Assembly (NCBI GenBank): GCA_030917395.1
Contig: JAUPUU010000499.1
Span: 1 to 38,500, forward strand
Direction of reading: 5' to 3'
DNA from: Cyanobacteriota bacterium erpe_2018_sw_21hr_WHONDRS-SW48-000092_B_bin.40
Lineage (GTDB): Bacteria > Cyanobacteriota > Vampirovibrionia > Obscuribacterales > Obscuribacteraceae
DNA: 38,500 nt
Part shown: positions 7,969-17,800 of the stretch, piece after piece
Layout of the letters: each line of letters starts with the position of its first letter
How positions within the stretch are numbered: the first letter of the stretch is position 1
The notes under the pieces: generated by a model
Databases searched by the model: none
What the model was told of the DNA's origin: nothing
The model's input: only the letters and a program-made list of their open reading frames with translations
Program-made: the position numbers and the translations under genes

Positions 7969-9371
7969 TGCGTAATGAGCACGGCAAAAGTATGCTGCGC
8001 CCTTATCAGGGTCGTTTCTTGGCTAACTTCTTCGCTTCTTCTGGCTTAGTTGCTCATATTTTGAAGGCTAGCTCTGGCTTAGGGATTCATACTACAGTTG
8101 CTCATTTGGTATGCGAATTGTTGGAACGGGAGCCTGATTCACGTGTACTTATTATTGTTCCCAGAATTGGTATTCAGCATCAAATGCACTCGTTACTTAA
8201 TCGCTTAGGAGTTCATTCAACTGCGGTTGATCGCTATAAATTTAGGGAACTGCAAAAAGACAGTGACGGTTCGATTTGGTCCAAAGGAAGTGCTTATATT
8301 TTAAGTGTTCAATTCGCGCTCAAGCCCGATGTCCTTGAAAGTATAACTGCAACAGAATGGAATGGTTTTGTTATGCTTGACGCACAGGCTGCCGCTCAAA
8401 GTAGAATGCCTCTTCTCCTCGGCCTTTTTAAGAATTCTCGAGACGCTCGTGCGCTGTTTACCTTAGACCCTGCTGATGAGCTCGACTTAAGTGCTTTTTT
8501 TGAGGCAAATGTAAAAGTAACTGAATGGCGAAGGAGTGAAGTTTTGCCATTGGTCAATCAGGGTCAGACACTGTCGATTTTTCTTGAAGTATTTAAGTTT
8601 GAGTATGCCGTTGATGAAGCTTTACTGCTGGAGGCTCTTCGTCAAATTTCGCTCGTCTTACCGCAATCGGAAGTTGAGAGGCGAGCATATAAAATAAGAT
8701 TTTTACAGCGAGCTATGTCGAGTCCTCTCGCTATTGAGCAAGAGCTTCGTAAGCTTCGAAATGAAATCGTTCATGGTATCAACGTTGATAATTTTTCAAA
8801 GCATTTTGAACCGACGCAGGAGAACCTTGGCGATGTCGATTGCGACTCTTCAGCTCGGTTAATGGCGTTTGTACCAGCGATTGAAAACGTAGTGAATGAA
8901 CTCTCATGCTTGCGTATAGATTCAAAGCTTCGTGCCCTACTAGAGATGCTACATGATAGTGAGCAGCCTTCTAATGCCAAAATGTGGTTGTGTATAATCT
9001 CGGATTATCGAGCCACAGTGTTTTACCTTGAAGCTCAGTTGAATGAGTTATGGCACTCTGTGTACACTGTTCATGGTGGTATGCCTAGTTTTGACAGGCA
9101 GCAAACTGTACTGCAATTTCGAAAAAGTGGTGGCATTCTCATAGTAACTCGTTCCGCTTTGACGGAGGGGCTTTCGTTTCCTGAGGTTGGTACCGTTATT
9201 TTTTATGACTTGCCAGGCAGCCCAAAGACGTTCGACAATGTTCTTGGACGATTCTGTACTTATGGCCGCCTCGAGCCTTTAACAGTTAAGTTACTTGGCA
9301 GTCAGTTGGAACTGGACGAGCGCACGATTGAGTCATTTGAGAGAACCGTACATCGGTTTGGCGAGCAATAG
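7965..9371 (+). CDS. Degenerate superfamily-2 helicase-like protein with HEPN-like insert
   Basis: A 468-residue protein with SF2 helicase layout but damaged motifs. The Q-like start LRPYQGRFLANFF is followed by SSGLGIHTTVAH (about residues 36-47) in place of GxGKT, so the Walker A lysine is absent. Motif II reads D139-A-Q-A instead of DEAH. The C-terminal lobe retains VHGGMPSFDRQQTVLQF and ILIVTRSALTEGLSFPEV, while motif VI is replaced by NVLGRFCTYGR. Between the lobes is a helical region with R265-N266-E-I-V-H270, again a HEPN-type RX4H. ATPase activity is probably lost, so it may bind nucleic acid without translocating. It is coupled to the CBS-HEPN gene. Confidence 0.65.
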   Translation: MMRNEHGKSMLRPYQGRFLANFFASSGLVAHILKASSGLGIHTTVAHLVCELLEREPDSRVLIIVPRIGIQHQMHSLLNRLGVHSTAVDRYKFRELQKDSDGSIWSKGSAYILSVQFALKPDVLESITATEWNGFVMLDAQAAAQSRMPLLLGLFKNSRDARALFTLDPADELDLSAFFEANVKVTEWRRSEVLPLVNQGQTLSIFLEVFKFEYAVDEALLLEALRQISLVLPQSEVERRAYKIRFLQRAMSSPLAIEQELRKLRNEIVHGINVDNFSKHFEPTQENLGDVDCDSSARLMAFVPAIENVVNELSCLRIDSKLRALLEMLHDSEQPSNAKMWLCIISDYRATVFYLEAQLNELWHSVYTVHGGMPSFDRQQTVLQFRKSGGILIVTRSALTEGLSFPEVGTVIFYDLPGSPKTFDNVLGRFCTYGRLEPLTVKLLGSQLELDERTIESFERTVHRFGEQ

Positions 9372-9604
9372 TTGTTCGGCCTCTAGTTTTGTGAAGTTGT
9401 GGCGGGTATTGCCTAGTTTCGTCAAGCTTTAGTTTGAGCAAGTCTTGTCAATGTTTAGCCATTGGCGCAGCGGTCGGCACGCTAGTGGTTCTCATGGTGG
9501 CGCCATACAACATGCAAGTTCAAGCACTCAAGCGAAGTTGATGGATAAGCTTCAACGGCAAGAGGCACCAATCGCAATTTTTTTATGTGCTCAAGCGACG
9601 CCGG

Positions 9605-9865
9605 CTACTCGTCGCACGGGCTAGAATTCCTGCTAAGCAGGAATTTCATGAATGTTTCCATTTCAACAGTTGTGCCACCGGACATAATTTGGACGAAGTC
9701 AAGATATCCTTGCGTTGCCGTCTTTTGTATCTCCTGGAAGTGAATTTGCCCATTGTAGGACGATTTTGATTCTTCTGAGAATTTGAACCTAAATACCTTG
9801 ACTTGCCAGCTTGTCGGGTGGCATTCCTTTTCAAGCTTTGGTGCTTCTCTAGCTCTGATGACCGT
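9605..9865 (-). pseudogene. Possible 5'-truncated gene remnant upstream of brxA
   Basis: An 86-codon open frame, bounded upstream by TAA (9866-9868) and ending at TAG (9605-9607), reads like a real protein: CHPTSWQVKVFRFKFSEES, then YNGQIHFQEIQ and GYLDFVQIMSGGTTVEMETF. It lacks a start codon at its 5' end; the first ATG comes more than halfway through. This suggests the C-terminal end of a gene that lost its front. Family not recognised. Its last codons contain a perfect 9-base inverted repeat (9625-9633 with 9637-9645). Confidence 0.35.
9624..9646. repeat. Perfect inverted repeat
   Basis: AATTCCTGC (9625-9633), loop TAA, then GCAGGAATT (9637-9645): a 9-base perfect stem, extended by a G-T pair. 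No T-run follows on the plus strand. It could be a protein-binding palindrome or a remnant structure. Confidence 0.5.
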
Positions 9866-9933
9866 TTAACCCGAGTGACCGGAGATGGGGGTCATATATC
9901 TGTTGTCGGCATTTTGCTCGCGCGATGTTTGTT

Positions 9934-9952
9934 TGGCCACCGAAGGTGGTCA
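9934..9952. repeat. Inverted repeat, possible operator or leader hairpin
   Basis: TGGCCACC (9934-9941), loop GAA, GGTGGTCA (9945-9952): an 8-base stem with one G-T pair, 150 bases upstream of brxA. It lacks a T-run, so it is not a typical terminator. Its position would suit an operator or leader hairpin. Confidence 0.4.
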
Positions 9953-10103
9953 CTAATCTCCTGTGTTTAGTTGAATCTAGTCTCGATATCTTATATTCTT
10001 GACTCTTCTTTCCTGGCGAAGTCCAGTCTCGTGTTGTCACGCGGAATATGCGGTAACCATGTCCAGCAACTGACGCTGGCCAACTTATGGTCTGGTAGAG
10101 ATT

Positions 10104-10715
10104 ATGGATACGAGATACAGCGTGACATTTACCAGAAGAGGGTTGCTTTATCAGGAATCCCTGATGCTAGCAGCGCTCTACGTTGAGCTACAAGATTGGG
10201 TTAAGGTTCGCCAGCAGGTACTCTCTTCCAACTTGCTGCAAACGAGAACTCTCAGTACGTCCAAGAAGCTTTGCACAGAGCTGATTTCCCGGTTGAAGAC
10301 TCTTACCCCGGAAGAATTGGACTTACTCGTTACCGGCTCAAGAGAAGAGCAGTGCTACATGCTATGGCTGGCCGTCTGTAAGCGATACTCATTCATTTCG
10401 GACCTGGCTATCGAAGTTTTGCGCGAAAAATTTTTGCACCTTAACCTTGAGCTGACCTATGCGGACTACGATCGCTTCTTCAACACAAAAGCAGAGTGGC
10501 ATGATGAGCTGGCGCGCCTGAGCACAGAGACTCACAAGAAGGTAAGACTAACTGTTTTTCAGTTAATGAGGGAAGCGCTTTTGCTTACTAAGCAGAACAC
10601 CATCTTGCCAGTTTTATTGTCGAACCGATTCTTAAAGACAGTCTGCAAGCAATCGAAAGACTACCTGCCCATCTTTCCTCTTTCTGACACCGATGTGAGG
10701 GCACTCGCCAAATGA
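10104..10715 (+). CDS. brxA: BREX protein BrxA (DUF1819)
   Basis: A 203-residue protein with the typical BrxA opening FTRRGLLYQESLMLAALYVEL followed by QVLSSNLLQTRTLSTSKKL, the conserved region of the DUF1819 family. BrxA is a small helical core protein of type I BREX that binds DNA in characterised homologues; its exact role in exclusion is unsettled. Length is normal for the family. It is the first gene of the operon and its stop overlaps the brxB start by four bases (ATGA), which implies translational coupling. I keep the ATG at 10104 because the conserved region begins only a few residues after it. Confidence 0.93.
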   Translation: MDTRYSVTFTRRGLLYQESLMLAALYVELQDWVKVRQQVLSSNLLQTRTLSTSKKLCTELISRLKTLTPEELDLLVTGSREEQCYMLWLAVCKRYSFISDLAIEVLREKFLHLNLELTYADYDRFFNTKAEWHDELARLSTETHKKVRLTVFQLMREALLLTKQNTILPVLLSNRFLKTVCKQSKDYLPIFPLSDTDVRALAK

Positions 10716-11323
10716 CAAAGACCATAGAGAAGAGCCCAGTCCAGGATCGCTTTCAGCACTTGCTTGCTGTGATAAGTAGTGAGCGCTTCCTGAAAAAAGA
10801 AGGACTCGGCAATGAGGTTCCATTTTTCATCTGTCCGTACCGCCCCGAAGAAGCTGTTGAAATGGGCAGAATTCAAAAACAGCTGGTGAACAAACTTCAA
10901 CAGCTGGGCACACTCGTTCTCGAAATTAATCTGTACGACCTGTCAATCAAGTTGCTCAAGGAGCGCAACGTCTGGGACCGTATCATTCAATCAGAACCGG
11001 AAATCGCTAAAGACCAACTCAAGGAACTCCTGCAAGGAACGCTGGATTCCCGAGCGCACCTAATACCAGCTATCGCCAAAGAAATGAACGCAACCAACTT
11101 CGATGTTATGTTCATTACCGGTGTCGGCGAAGTCTTTCCCTACATTCGGTCGCATAACGTACTCAACAACCTGCAGAGTACGGCCAAAGACAAACCAACC
11201 GTGATGTTCTTCCCTGGCGCGTATACCCATTCACTTCAGGACGGAGCGTCTCTGGACCTCTTTGGCCGGCTGCATGACGATAAATACTATCGAGCCTTCA
11301 ACATCTTTCACTGCGAAGTATAA
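10712..11323 (+). CDS. brxB: BREX protein BrxB (DUF1788)
   Basis: A 203-residue protein with BrxB landmarks: VPFFICPYRPEEA (about residues 31-45), the segment LVLEINLYDL, and FDVMFITGVGEVFPYIRSHNVLNNL followed by PTVMFFPGAY. These match the DUF1788 family found second in type I BREX operons. It is essential for phage exclusion in the E. coli model but has no assigned enzymatic activity. It overlaps brxA by four bases and precedes brxC by 14 bases. Length is typical. Confidence 0.93.
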   Translation: MTKTIEKSPVQDRFQHLLAVISSERFLKKEGLGNEVPFFICPYRPEEAVEMGRIQKQLVNKLQQLGTLVLEINLYDLSIKLLKERNVWDRIIQSEPEIAKDQLKELLQGTLDSRAHLIPAIAKEMNATNFDVMFITGVGEVFPYIRSHNVLNNLQSTAKDKPTVMFFPGAYTHSLQDGASLDLFGRLHDDKYYRAFNIFHCEV

Positions 11324-11337
11324 CTGAGGATACAAAA

Positions 11338-14300
11338 ATGCGTTTGAGCACCATCTTTGAGAAACCCGTCAACCGACCTATTGAAGGCGTAATTAAAGCC
11401 GACGATGAAGCAATGCTCCGCATCGAGTTTGAAGAATACGTCCTCACCAACGAGGTATCTAAGCAATTAGAAAAGTTCCTTGACGCTTACAACAACTATG
11501 AAGGTGCCAACGGTGCTTGGATCTCCGGTTTTTTTGGTTCCGGTAAATCTCACCTTTTGAAGATATTGGCTCTCTTGCTCGAAAATCGTTTGGTTGACGG
11601 CAAACCAGCTTTGGAAATCTTCTTGCCAAAGTGCATAGAGAACGAGATTCTCCGAGGGGACTTGAAGAAGGCGGTATCAATTCCAAGCAAGAGCATCTTA
11701 TTCAACATCGATCAGAAGGCCGACGTGATCAGCAAGAAGCAGATTGACGCACTGTTGTCGGTTTTCGTGAAGGTGTTTGACGAGAGCTGCGGCTACTACG
11801 GAAAGCAAGGGCACATTGCTAAATTTGAACGTGACCTCGACAGTAGAAAGCTTTTCGACAAATTCAAAACATCCTATAGAGAAGTATCCGGCCAAAGCTG
11901 GGAATCCGGCCGTGAGCAGTCATTACTTGAAGCCAGTAACATTGCCCAGGCGTATGCGGCCGCAACAGGCACTGCTAAAGACACTGCCTTGAACATACTG
12001 GACAAGTATCGCAGCGAGTACAAAGTCTCTATTGAGGACTTCGCCGAGCAAGTGTCCAAGCACATAGAGAAGCAAGGACCTCAATTCCGGTTGAATTTCT
12101 TTGTTGACGAAGTAGGCCAGTACATAGCCGACAACATCAAGCTAATGACAAATCTACAGACGATTGCTGAGAGCCTTGCTACCAAGTGTTCCGGCAGAGC
12201 ATGGGTAATTGTCACTGCGCAGGAAGACATGAATGCTGTTATCGGCGAGATGACAAAGCAGCAAGGAAATGACTTCTCCAAGATTCAAGCCCGATTTGCC
12301 AACAGGCTAAAGCTAACCAGCACTGACGTAGACGAGGTCATACAGAAGCGACTCCTAAAGAAAAATGACACCGGCATAGAACGGCTGTCCGAACTTTACC
12401 ATCATCAATCAAACAACTTTAAAACTCTTTTCAACTTCGCTGATGGTTCCAAAACATACTCAATCTACAAAAATCGAGACCACTTCATCCAATGCTATCC
12501 TTTCATTCCGTATCAGTTCACGCTATTCCAATCCGCCATAGAAAACCTTTCCCACCACAACGCGTTCGAAGGTAAGCACAGCTCTGTCGGAGAGCGCTCC
12601 ATGCTCGGCGTGTTTCAACAAGTAGCAGTGAAAATCTCCGATGACGATAGTGATCAATTGCCGACATTCGATCTGATGTTCGAGGGAATTCGAACTTCAG
12701 TGAAAGCACAAATTCAAAGATCTATATTGCAGGCAGAGCAGCACCTGGGCAATCCCTTTGCTCTGCGCGTCCTCAAGGCATTGTTCCTTGTCAAATACGT
12801 AAAAGAGTTCAAGTCCACAATCAGGAATCTATCTGTCCTGATGCTGGGCAAGCTCGATGAAGATCTGTCTGCGCTTCGCAAACAGCTAGAAGAAGCCCTC
12901 AATTTCTTGGAACAGCAGACATATATCCAAAGGAATGGCGACCAGTACGAGTTCCTCACGGATGAAGAAAAAGACGTTGAAGAGGAGATTAAGAACACCG
13001 ATGTCGAATCTGCTGACGTGGCTGAAGAACTATCGAAGATGATTTTCGACGGTGTCATCAAAAGTAGAAAAATTCGCTATGACCAAAACGGTCAGGATTA
13101 CCAGTTCTCTAAGAAGCTGGATGGGCGACTATTCGGGCGCGAACATGAACTGGCTATTCATGCCATCAGTCCCTTCTATGAACATTCAGGCAATGAAGAA
13201 ATCCTTCGCGCTCAGTCAATGGGGCGGGACGAACTGCTAGTCATAATGCCGGCAGATGACCGTGTCATGCGCGACCTCTTAATGTACAAGCGCACAGAGA
13301 AGTATGTTGCTCAGAACATTTTGATCACCCAACAGGAAGCTCTGAAGAGAATTCTCACCGATAAAGGCTTCCAGAATCGCGAGCGGTATCTCGATCTTCA
13401 ACAGCACGTCGCCAGATTGTTGGGCAAATCAAAATTGATAATTAAAGGTGAGTCTCTAGAAATCGCATCAGAGGACGCGCAATCTAGGCTTATTCAGGGC
13501 TTTCACGAGTTGATCCTTCGCTCTTATCCTCATCTTCGAATGCTCCGTGGAATCAACTACACCGAAAATGATATCTCGAAATGCTTGGAACAATCAGCAC
13601 AGGGACTATTTGGCTCAGATGCCACCACTTTCACCGAGTGCGAACAAGAAATGCTTGGCTTTATGCAAGGCAACAGCCGCAGAAGCATTAGGACGACGGT
13701 AAAGTCCCTGGTGGAGAATTTTGAACGCAAACCGTATGGGTGGTACCTAGCAGCCATTCTTTGCACTGCGGCCAAATTGTGTGGCAGAGGTAAGCTCGAA
13801 GCTCGTCTTGATGGAAATATCTTGGAAGAAGCAGAACTTGATCGTGCCCTGCGCAATACTCAGCAACACGCAAACCTTGTGCTAGAAAGCCAACTGGAAT
13901 ACACAGCATCACAGGTCAGACAACTCAAGGACTTTTATGCCGATTTCTTTGACGAACCAGCGAGCTCGACTGATGCAAAAGCTTTAGGTAAAGAAACGCT
14001 TACGGCTTTGCAAAAACTCTTAGCTTCACTCGCCCCAGTATTGGCTCAGAAGTCCAGTTTTCCATTTTTAAAAGTATTGGAAGAGCCCATAAAACACATT
14101 AAGGAGCTATCCACGAAGCCTTACACATTCTTCCTTACAGACTTCGCTCAGCAGCGAGAGCAGATGCTCGACTTAAAAGAGACCACCCTCGATCCGATAA
14201 GGCGCTTTATGAGTGGTTCTATGAAAGACGTCTATGAAGAAGCTCGAAGGTTTTTACAGGCTCAAGAGGCTAACTTCGGTGACATTCCCGGAGATGAGCC

Positions 14301-14868
14301 AACTCGATTACATGCGATTCTCGATAACCCCACGTGCTTTTCAGGCGATTTAATGCAACAGGCTAAGTCTCTTATGGACGGCTTGAAGTCCAGCATCGCC
14401 AAGCGGTTACAAACGGAAAAGACAAAGGCTTCTGAGGCGGTTCAGGCACTACAAACACGACTAAGCTCTATGGATGACTATTCAGCATTGTCCAAGGAGC
14501 AACAGTACGAGCTCTCCGGGTGCTTTGATCAAATTCTGCACAGCCTTGATCGACAAACACTTATAGCCGTAATACGCGACCAGCTAAGACGCTTCGAGGA
14601 AGAGGAGTACCAGAATCTGCTGACAAAGGTAAGCAACTGGTCCCAGCCAGAGCCCGAGCCTGCCGCCGTCGGTGTCGTAGCCGAAATAGCGCTAAGCAAA
14701 CCAAAGCAGCGTCCCGAACGCAAGATTGAATATGTTGCTACGCGTTCGCTTCAAGTCACATTTGATAAGGCTTGGCTTGCTGAAGAACAAGACGTCGACA
14801 AATACCTCGCAGCGCTCAAGGCGGCCATCATGAAAGAGATAGCAAACGGCAAGAGGGTCCAGATTTAG
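11338..14868 (+). CDS. brxC: BREX protein BrxC, large P-loop ATPase
   Basis: A 1176-residue protein, normal for BrxC. The N-terminus has the Walker A motif GFFGSGKS (residues 64-71), preceded by the family segment GANGAWIS. Walker B is FFVDEVG (254-260, acidic D257/E258), followed by VIVTAQEDMN, a sensor-like strand. The rest is largely helical. BrxC (related to PglY) is the large ATPase of BREX, required for both exclusion and host methylation in studied systems. It is preceded by GAGGA before the ATG, and its TAG shares its last base with the GTG start of pglX, so pglX translation is coupled to it. Confidence 0.95.
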   Translation: MRLSTIFEKPVNRPIEGVIKADDEAMLRIEFEEYVLTNEVSKQLEKFLDAYNNYEGANGAWISGFFGSGKSHLLKILALLLENRLVDGKPALEIFLPKCIENEILRGDLKKAVSIPSKSILFNIDQKADVISKKQIDALLSVFVKVFDESCGYYGKQGHIAKFERDLDSRKLFDKFKTSYREVSGQSWESGREQSLLEASNIAQAYAAATGTAKDTALNILDKYRSEYKVSIEDFAEQVSKHIEKQGPQFRLNFFVDEVGQYIADNIKLMTNLQTIAESLATKCSGRAWVIVTAQEDMNAVIGEMTKQQGNDFSKIQARFANRLKLTSTDVDEVIQKRLLKKNDTGIERLSELYHHQSNNFKTLFNFADGSKTYSIYKNRDHFIQCYPFIPYQFTLFQSAIENLSHHNAFEGKHSSVGERSMLGVFQQVAVKISDDDSDQLPTFDLMFEGIRTSVKAQIQRSILQAEQHLGNPFALRVLKALFLVKYVKEFKSTIRNLSVLMLGKLDEDLSALRKQLEEALNFLEQQTYIQRNGDQYEFLTDEEKDVEEEIKNTDVESADVAEELSKMIFDGVIKSRKIRYDQNGQDYQFSKKLDGRLFGREHELAIHAISPFYEHSGNEEILRAQSMGRDELLVIMPADDRVMRDLLMYKRTEKYVAQNILITQQEALKRILTDKGFQNRERYLDLQQHVARLLGKSKLIIKGESLEIASEDAQSRLIQGFHELILRSYPHLRMLRGINYTENDISKCLEQSAQGLFGSDATTFTECEQEMLGFMQGNSRRSIRTTVKSLVENFERKPYGWYLAAILCTAAKLCGRGKLEARLDGNILEEAELDRALRNTQQHANLVLESQLEYTASQVRQLKDFYADFFDEPASSTDAKALGKETLTALQKLLASLAPVLAQKSSFPFLKVLEEPIKHIKELSTKPYTFFLTDFAQQREQMLDLKETTLDPIRRFMSGSMKDVYEEARRFLQAQEANFGDIPGDEPTRLHAILDNPTCFSGDLMQQAKSLMDGLKSSIAKRLQTEKTKASEAVQALQTRLSSMDDYSALSKEQQYELSGCFDQILHSLDRQTLIAVIRDQLRRFEEEEYQNLLTKVSNWSQPEPEPAAVGVVAEIALSKPKQRPERKIEYVATRSLQVTFDKAWLAEEQDVDKYLAALKAAIMKEIANGKRVQI

Positions 14869-17800
14869 TGAAGACATTGCAGCAAACACAGCAGATCGAC
14901 ACTGGCGCATTGAAAAAATTTGCTCAAGCTGCGCGACGACAACTTAGAGAGCAAGTTGCCGCTCAGCTGGACAGAGTCGTAAAGAGCGATTCAGCAGAAC
15001 TGCGCGAAAAGCAGGCTGCTATTAAAGAGCTGAAAGAGCAGATTGCAATAAGCTCTCGAGAGGCAGTCATTGAGCGCGTAGCCTATACATGGTTCAATCG
15101 CTTCTGTGCTTTGAGGTTTATGGATGTAAACCGATATACGCGAATGGGAACAGTATCGCCGGCCGATGGCTTTACTCAGCCAGAGATCTTAGCGGAGGCA
15201 AAGCAAGGACACATCGATGAATCGATAAAAGCCTTCATCAATAAGCAGCGCGTCTTCGATCTCCTCGGTGGCCACATTACCTCCAAAGATCCGCAGCAAG
15301 AGGCATACCGACTCTTAATAGTGGCAGTTTGTAACTACTACAACTCAATCATGCCTTTTCTCTTCGAGAAAATTGCTGATTACACAGAGCTTTTAATGCC
15401 TGATGACCTGCTGTCCGACAGCTCTGTTCTCGCAGACATGCGCGATACACTCACAGAAAATACTTGTAAGGATGTGGAAGTCATAGGCTGGCTCTACCAG
15501 TTCTACATCTCCGAGAAAAAGGACGAGGTCTTCGAGGACCTCAAGAAGAATAAGAAGATTACCCCAGAAGACATCCCAGCCGCGACACAGCTTTTTACGC
15601 CCCATTGGATCGTCCGCTACCTAGTTGAAAACTCCTTAGGCCGTCTCTGGATGTTAAACAGACCAAAATCCCGCCTTGTAGATCGAATGGATTATTACAT
15701 CAAGCCGGAGAAAGATGAGACCGATTTCTTGCGGGTAACCAAACCTGAAGAACTGAAAGTATGCGACCCTGCATGTGGCTCCGGCCACATGCTAGTTTAT
15801 GCATTCGACTTGCTTTATTCGATCTACGAAGAAGAGGGCTACGAACCCACTGAAATTCCGAGCCTCATACTACAGCAAAATTTATACGGAATTGAGATTG
15901 ACGAGCGCGCCGCTGAATTGGCTGCATTTGCGTTGGTGATGAAGGCCAGGCAAAAGTATCGCCGTTTTTTCAACAAGCCGACCCAGCCTCAGATATGTCT
16001 ACTGAGAAACGTATGTTTTGAAGCACAGGAAATTTCGAAATATATTGACGCTGCCGGAAGAGACCTGCTCACAGTTAACGTTCAGGAAACTTTGATGCAG
16101 TTTGAAGCAAGTGACAATTTCGGGTCTCTAATTGTGCCTGCAGCAATTGACGTTGGGCACTTCTTGAAGCTAGTAGAGACGAAAAATCTAGTAACAAATA
16201 TTTTCCTTTCCAACGTCCATGAGCGAGTATTAGAGGTTTTGCGGTTCGCTGACTTTCTCCACAGAAAGTATCATGTGGTCATTGCCAATCCACCCTACAT
16301 GGGTACGAAGGGCATGAATGTCGAATTGAAGCAATTCCTTAGCAACAATTACCCAGAGGTTAAGTCCGACCTATTTTCTGCATTCGTGCAGCGCATCATG
16401 TCTCTTACTTTGACCGGAGGCTACATTGGCATGATGACGCCATTCAACTGGATGTTCCTAGGTTCCTTCGAGAAACTTAGGAATAAAGTCCTGTCACAGA
16501 CCACGCTGACCAGTTTGGTTCGCCCTGAATTTCATGCATTCTTTGACTCTGCTTACGTATCTATCTGCGCTTTTACGCTGTTTACGCGCGCAGACGAATC
16601 GTTTAAGGGTACTTTTATAGATCTGCAGAAATTTTACGGATCTGAATTACAGCCCGTCAAACTTCTTCATGGCATTAAGAACGTGAATTGCGGCTGGGTT
16701 TACCAGGCAAGTGCTGCTGAACTTAAAAAAATTAAGGGTAGCCCTATAGCCTATTGGGTCAACGAACGAATACGCGAGATATTCTCATCGAGCCAAACCC
16801 TGAATGATGCTGGCAAGACTAGACAAGGACTGGCAACGGCAGATAATGGACGATTCTTGCGCTACTGGTATGAAATCAGCTTGTCTAGCATTGGCTTTAA
16901 TCTCGAAAACCGTGACGACGCCAGACATTCAGGAAAAAAATGGTTTCCTTGTAACAAGGGCGGGACGTTTCGAAAATGGTACGGAAATAACAACTTCGTG
17001 GTGAATTGGCAGAACGACGGTCAAGAGCTCCGAGCTTTTGACCGAGCAGTAATTAGAAATGACTCGTACTACTTTAAGCAGGGATTAACGTGGTCATCTC
17101 TGTCATGCTCGAGCCTTTCTATGAGGTTTTCTCCACCTGGATATATATCTGAGTCCAAAGGCTCAATGTACTTTTGCAGCGATGAGTCTATTTCCTTGTA
17201 TGTGCTTGGATTTGCCAATTCGCTATTAGTCAACTATTTGCTCACGGCGTTGTCGCCAACGCTGGATTTTCATGAAGGTCCGGTTGGCTCGCTGCCATTA
17301 GTAGTTAAGTCTGTCCCTGCTGCTATTGCCATAGTATCCGAACTAATCGAAGTAACAAAAGACGATTGGGATGCAAGTGAGCTTTCCTGGGGTTTTACCG
17401 AGCCGCAAATCAGACATCCTAAATTCAGGTCGGACACCCTGAGGCAAACGTACCAAAAATTGCGAGAATGGCAGCTAAGAACCGCTGAACAAGTGCAGCA
17501 AAAGGAAGAAAAGCTGAATCAGCTATTCCTTTCGACCTATTCCCTAGAAAACCAATTTGAACCCAAAGTTTCTCTAGAACAAATTACTCTGAATTCGAAT
17601 CCGTACTATCGATTTGACGCCAGTAAGCCGGAGAACGAGCTAGAGTCGCTCCATCTGTCAGAGACTGTCCGTGAATTGATAAGTTATGCGGTCGGAACAG
17701 TGTTCGGCCGATATTCACTCGATAAACCCGGCATAATTTTGGCTAATCTAGGTGAAGAGAAGAGCCATTATCACAGCCGGGTTCCCGATCCTAGTTTCGA

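Larger units (their letters stand above)
9372..10103. other. Long intergenic region before the BREX operon
   Basis: About 730 bases separate the helicase-like gene from brxA. Besides the remnant at 9605-9865 it holds two hairpins (9624-9646 and 9934-9952) and must contain the BREX promoter. A weak promoter candidate is TTGAAT at about 9971 with TATATT about 15 bases downstream, which is shorter than ideal. No WYL-type regulator (BrxR), a common companion of BREX, is encoded here. Confidence 0.5.
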
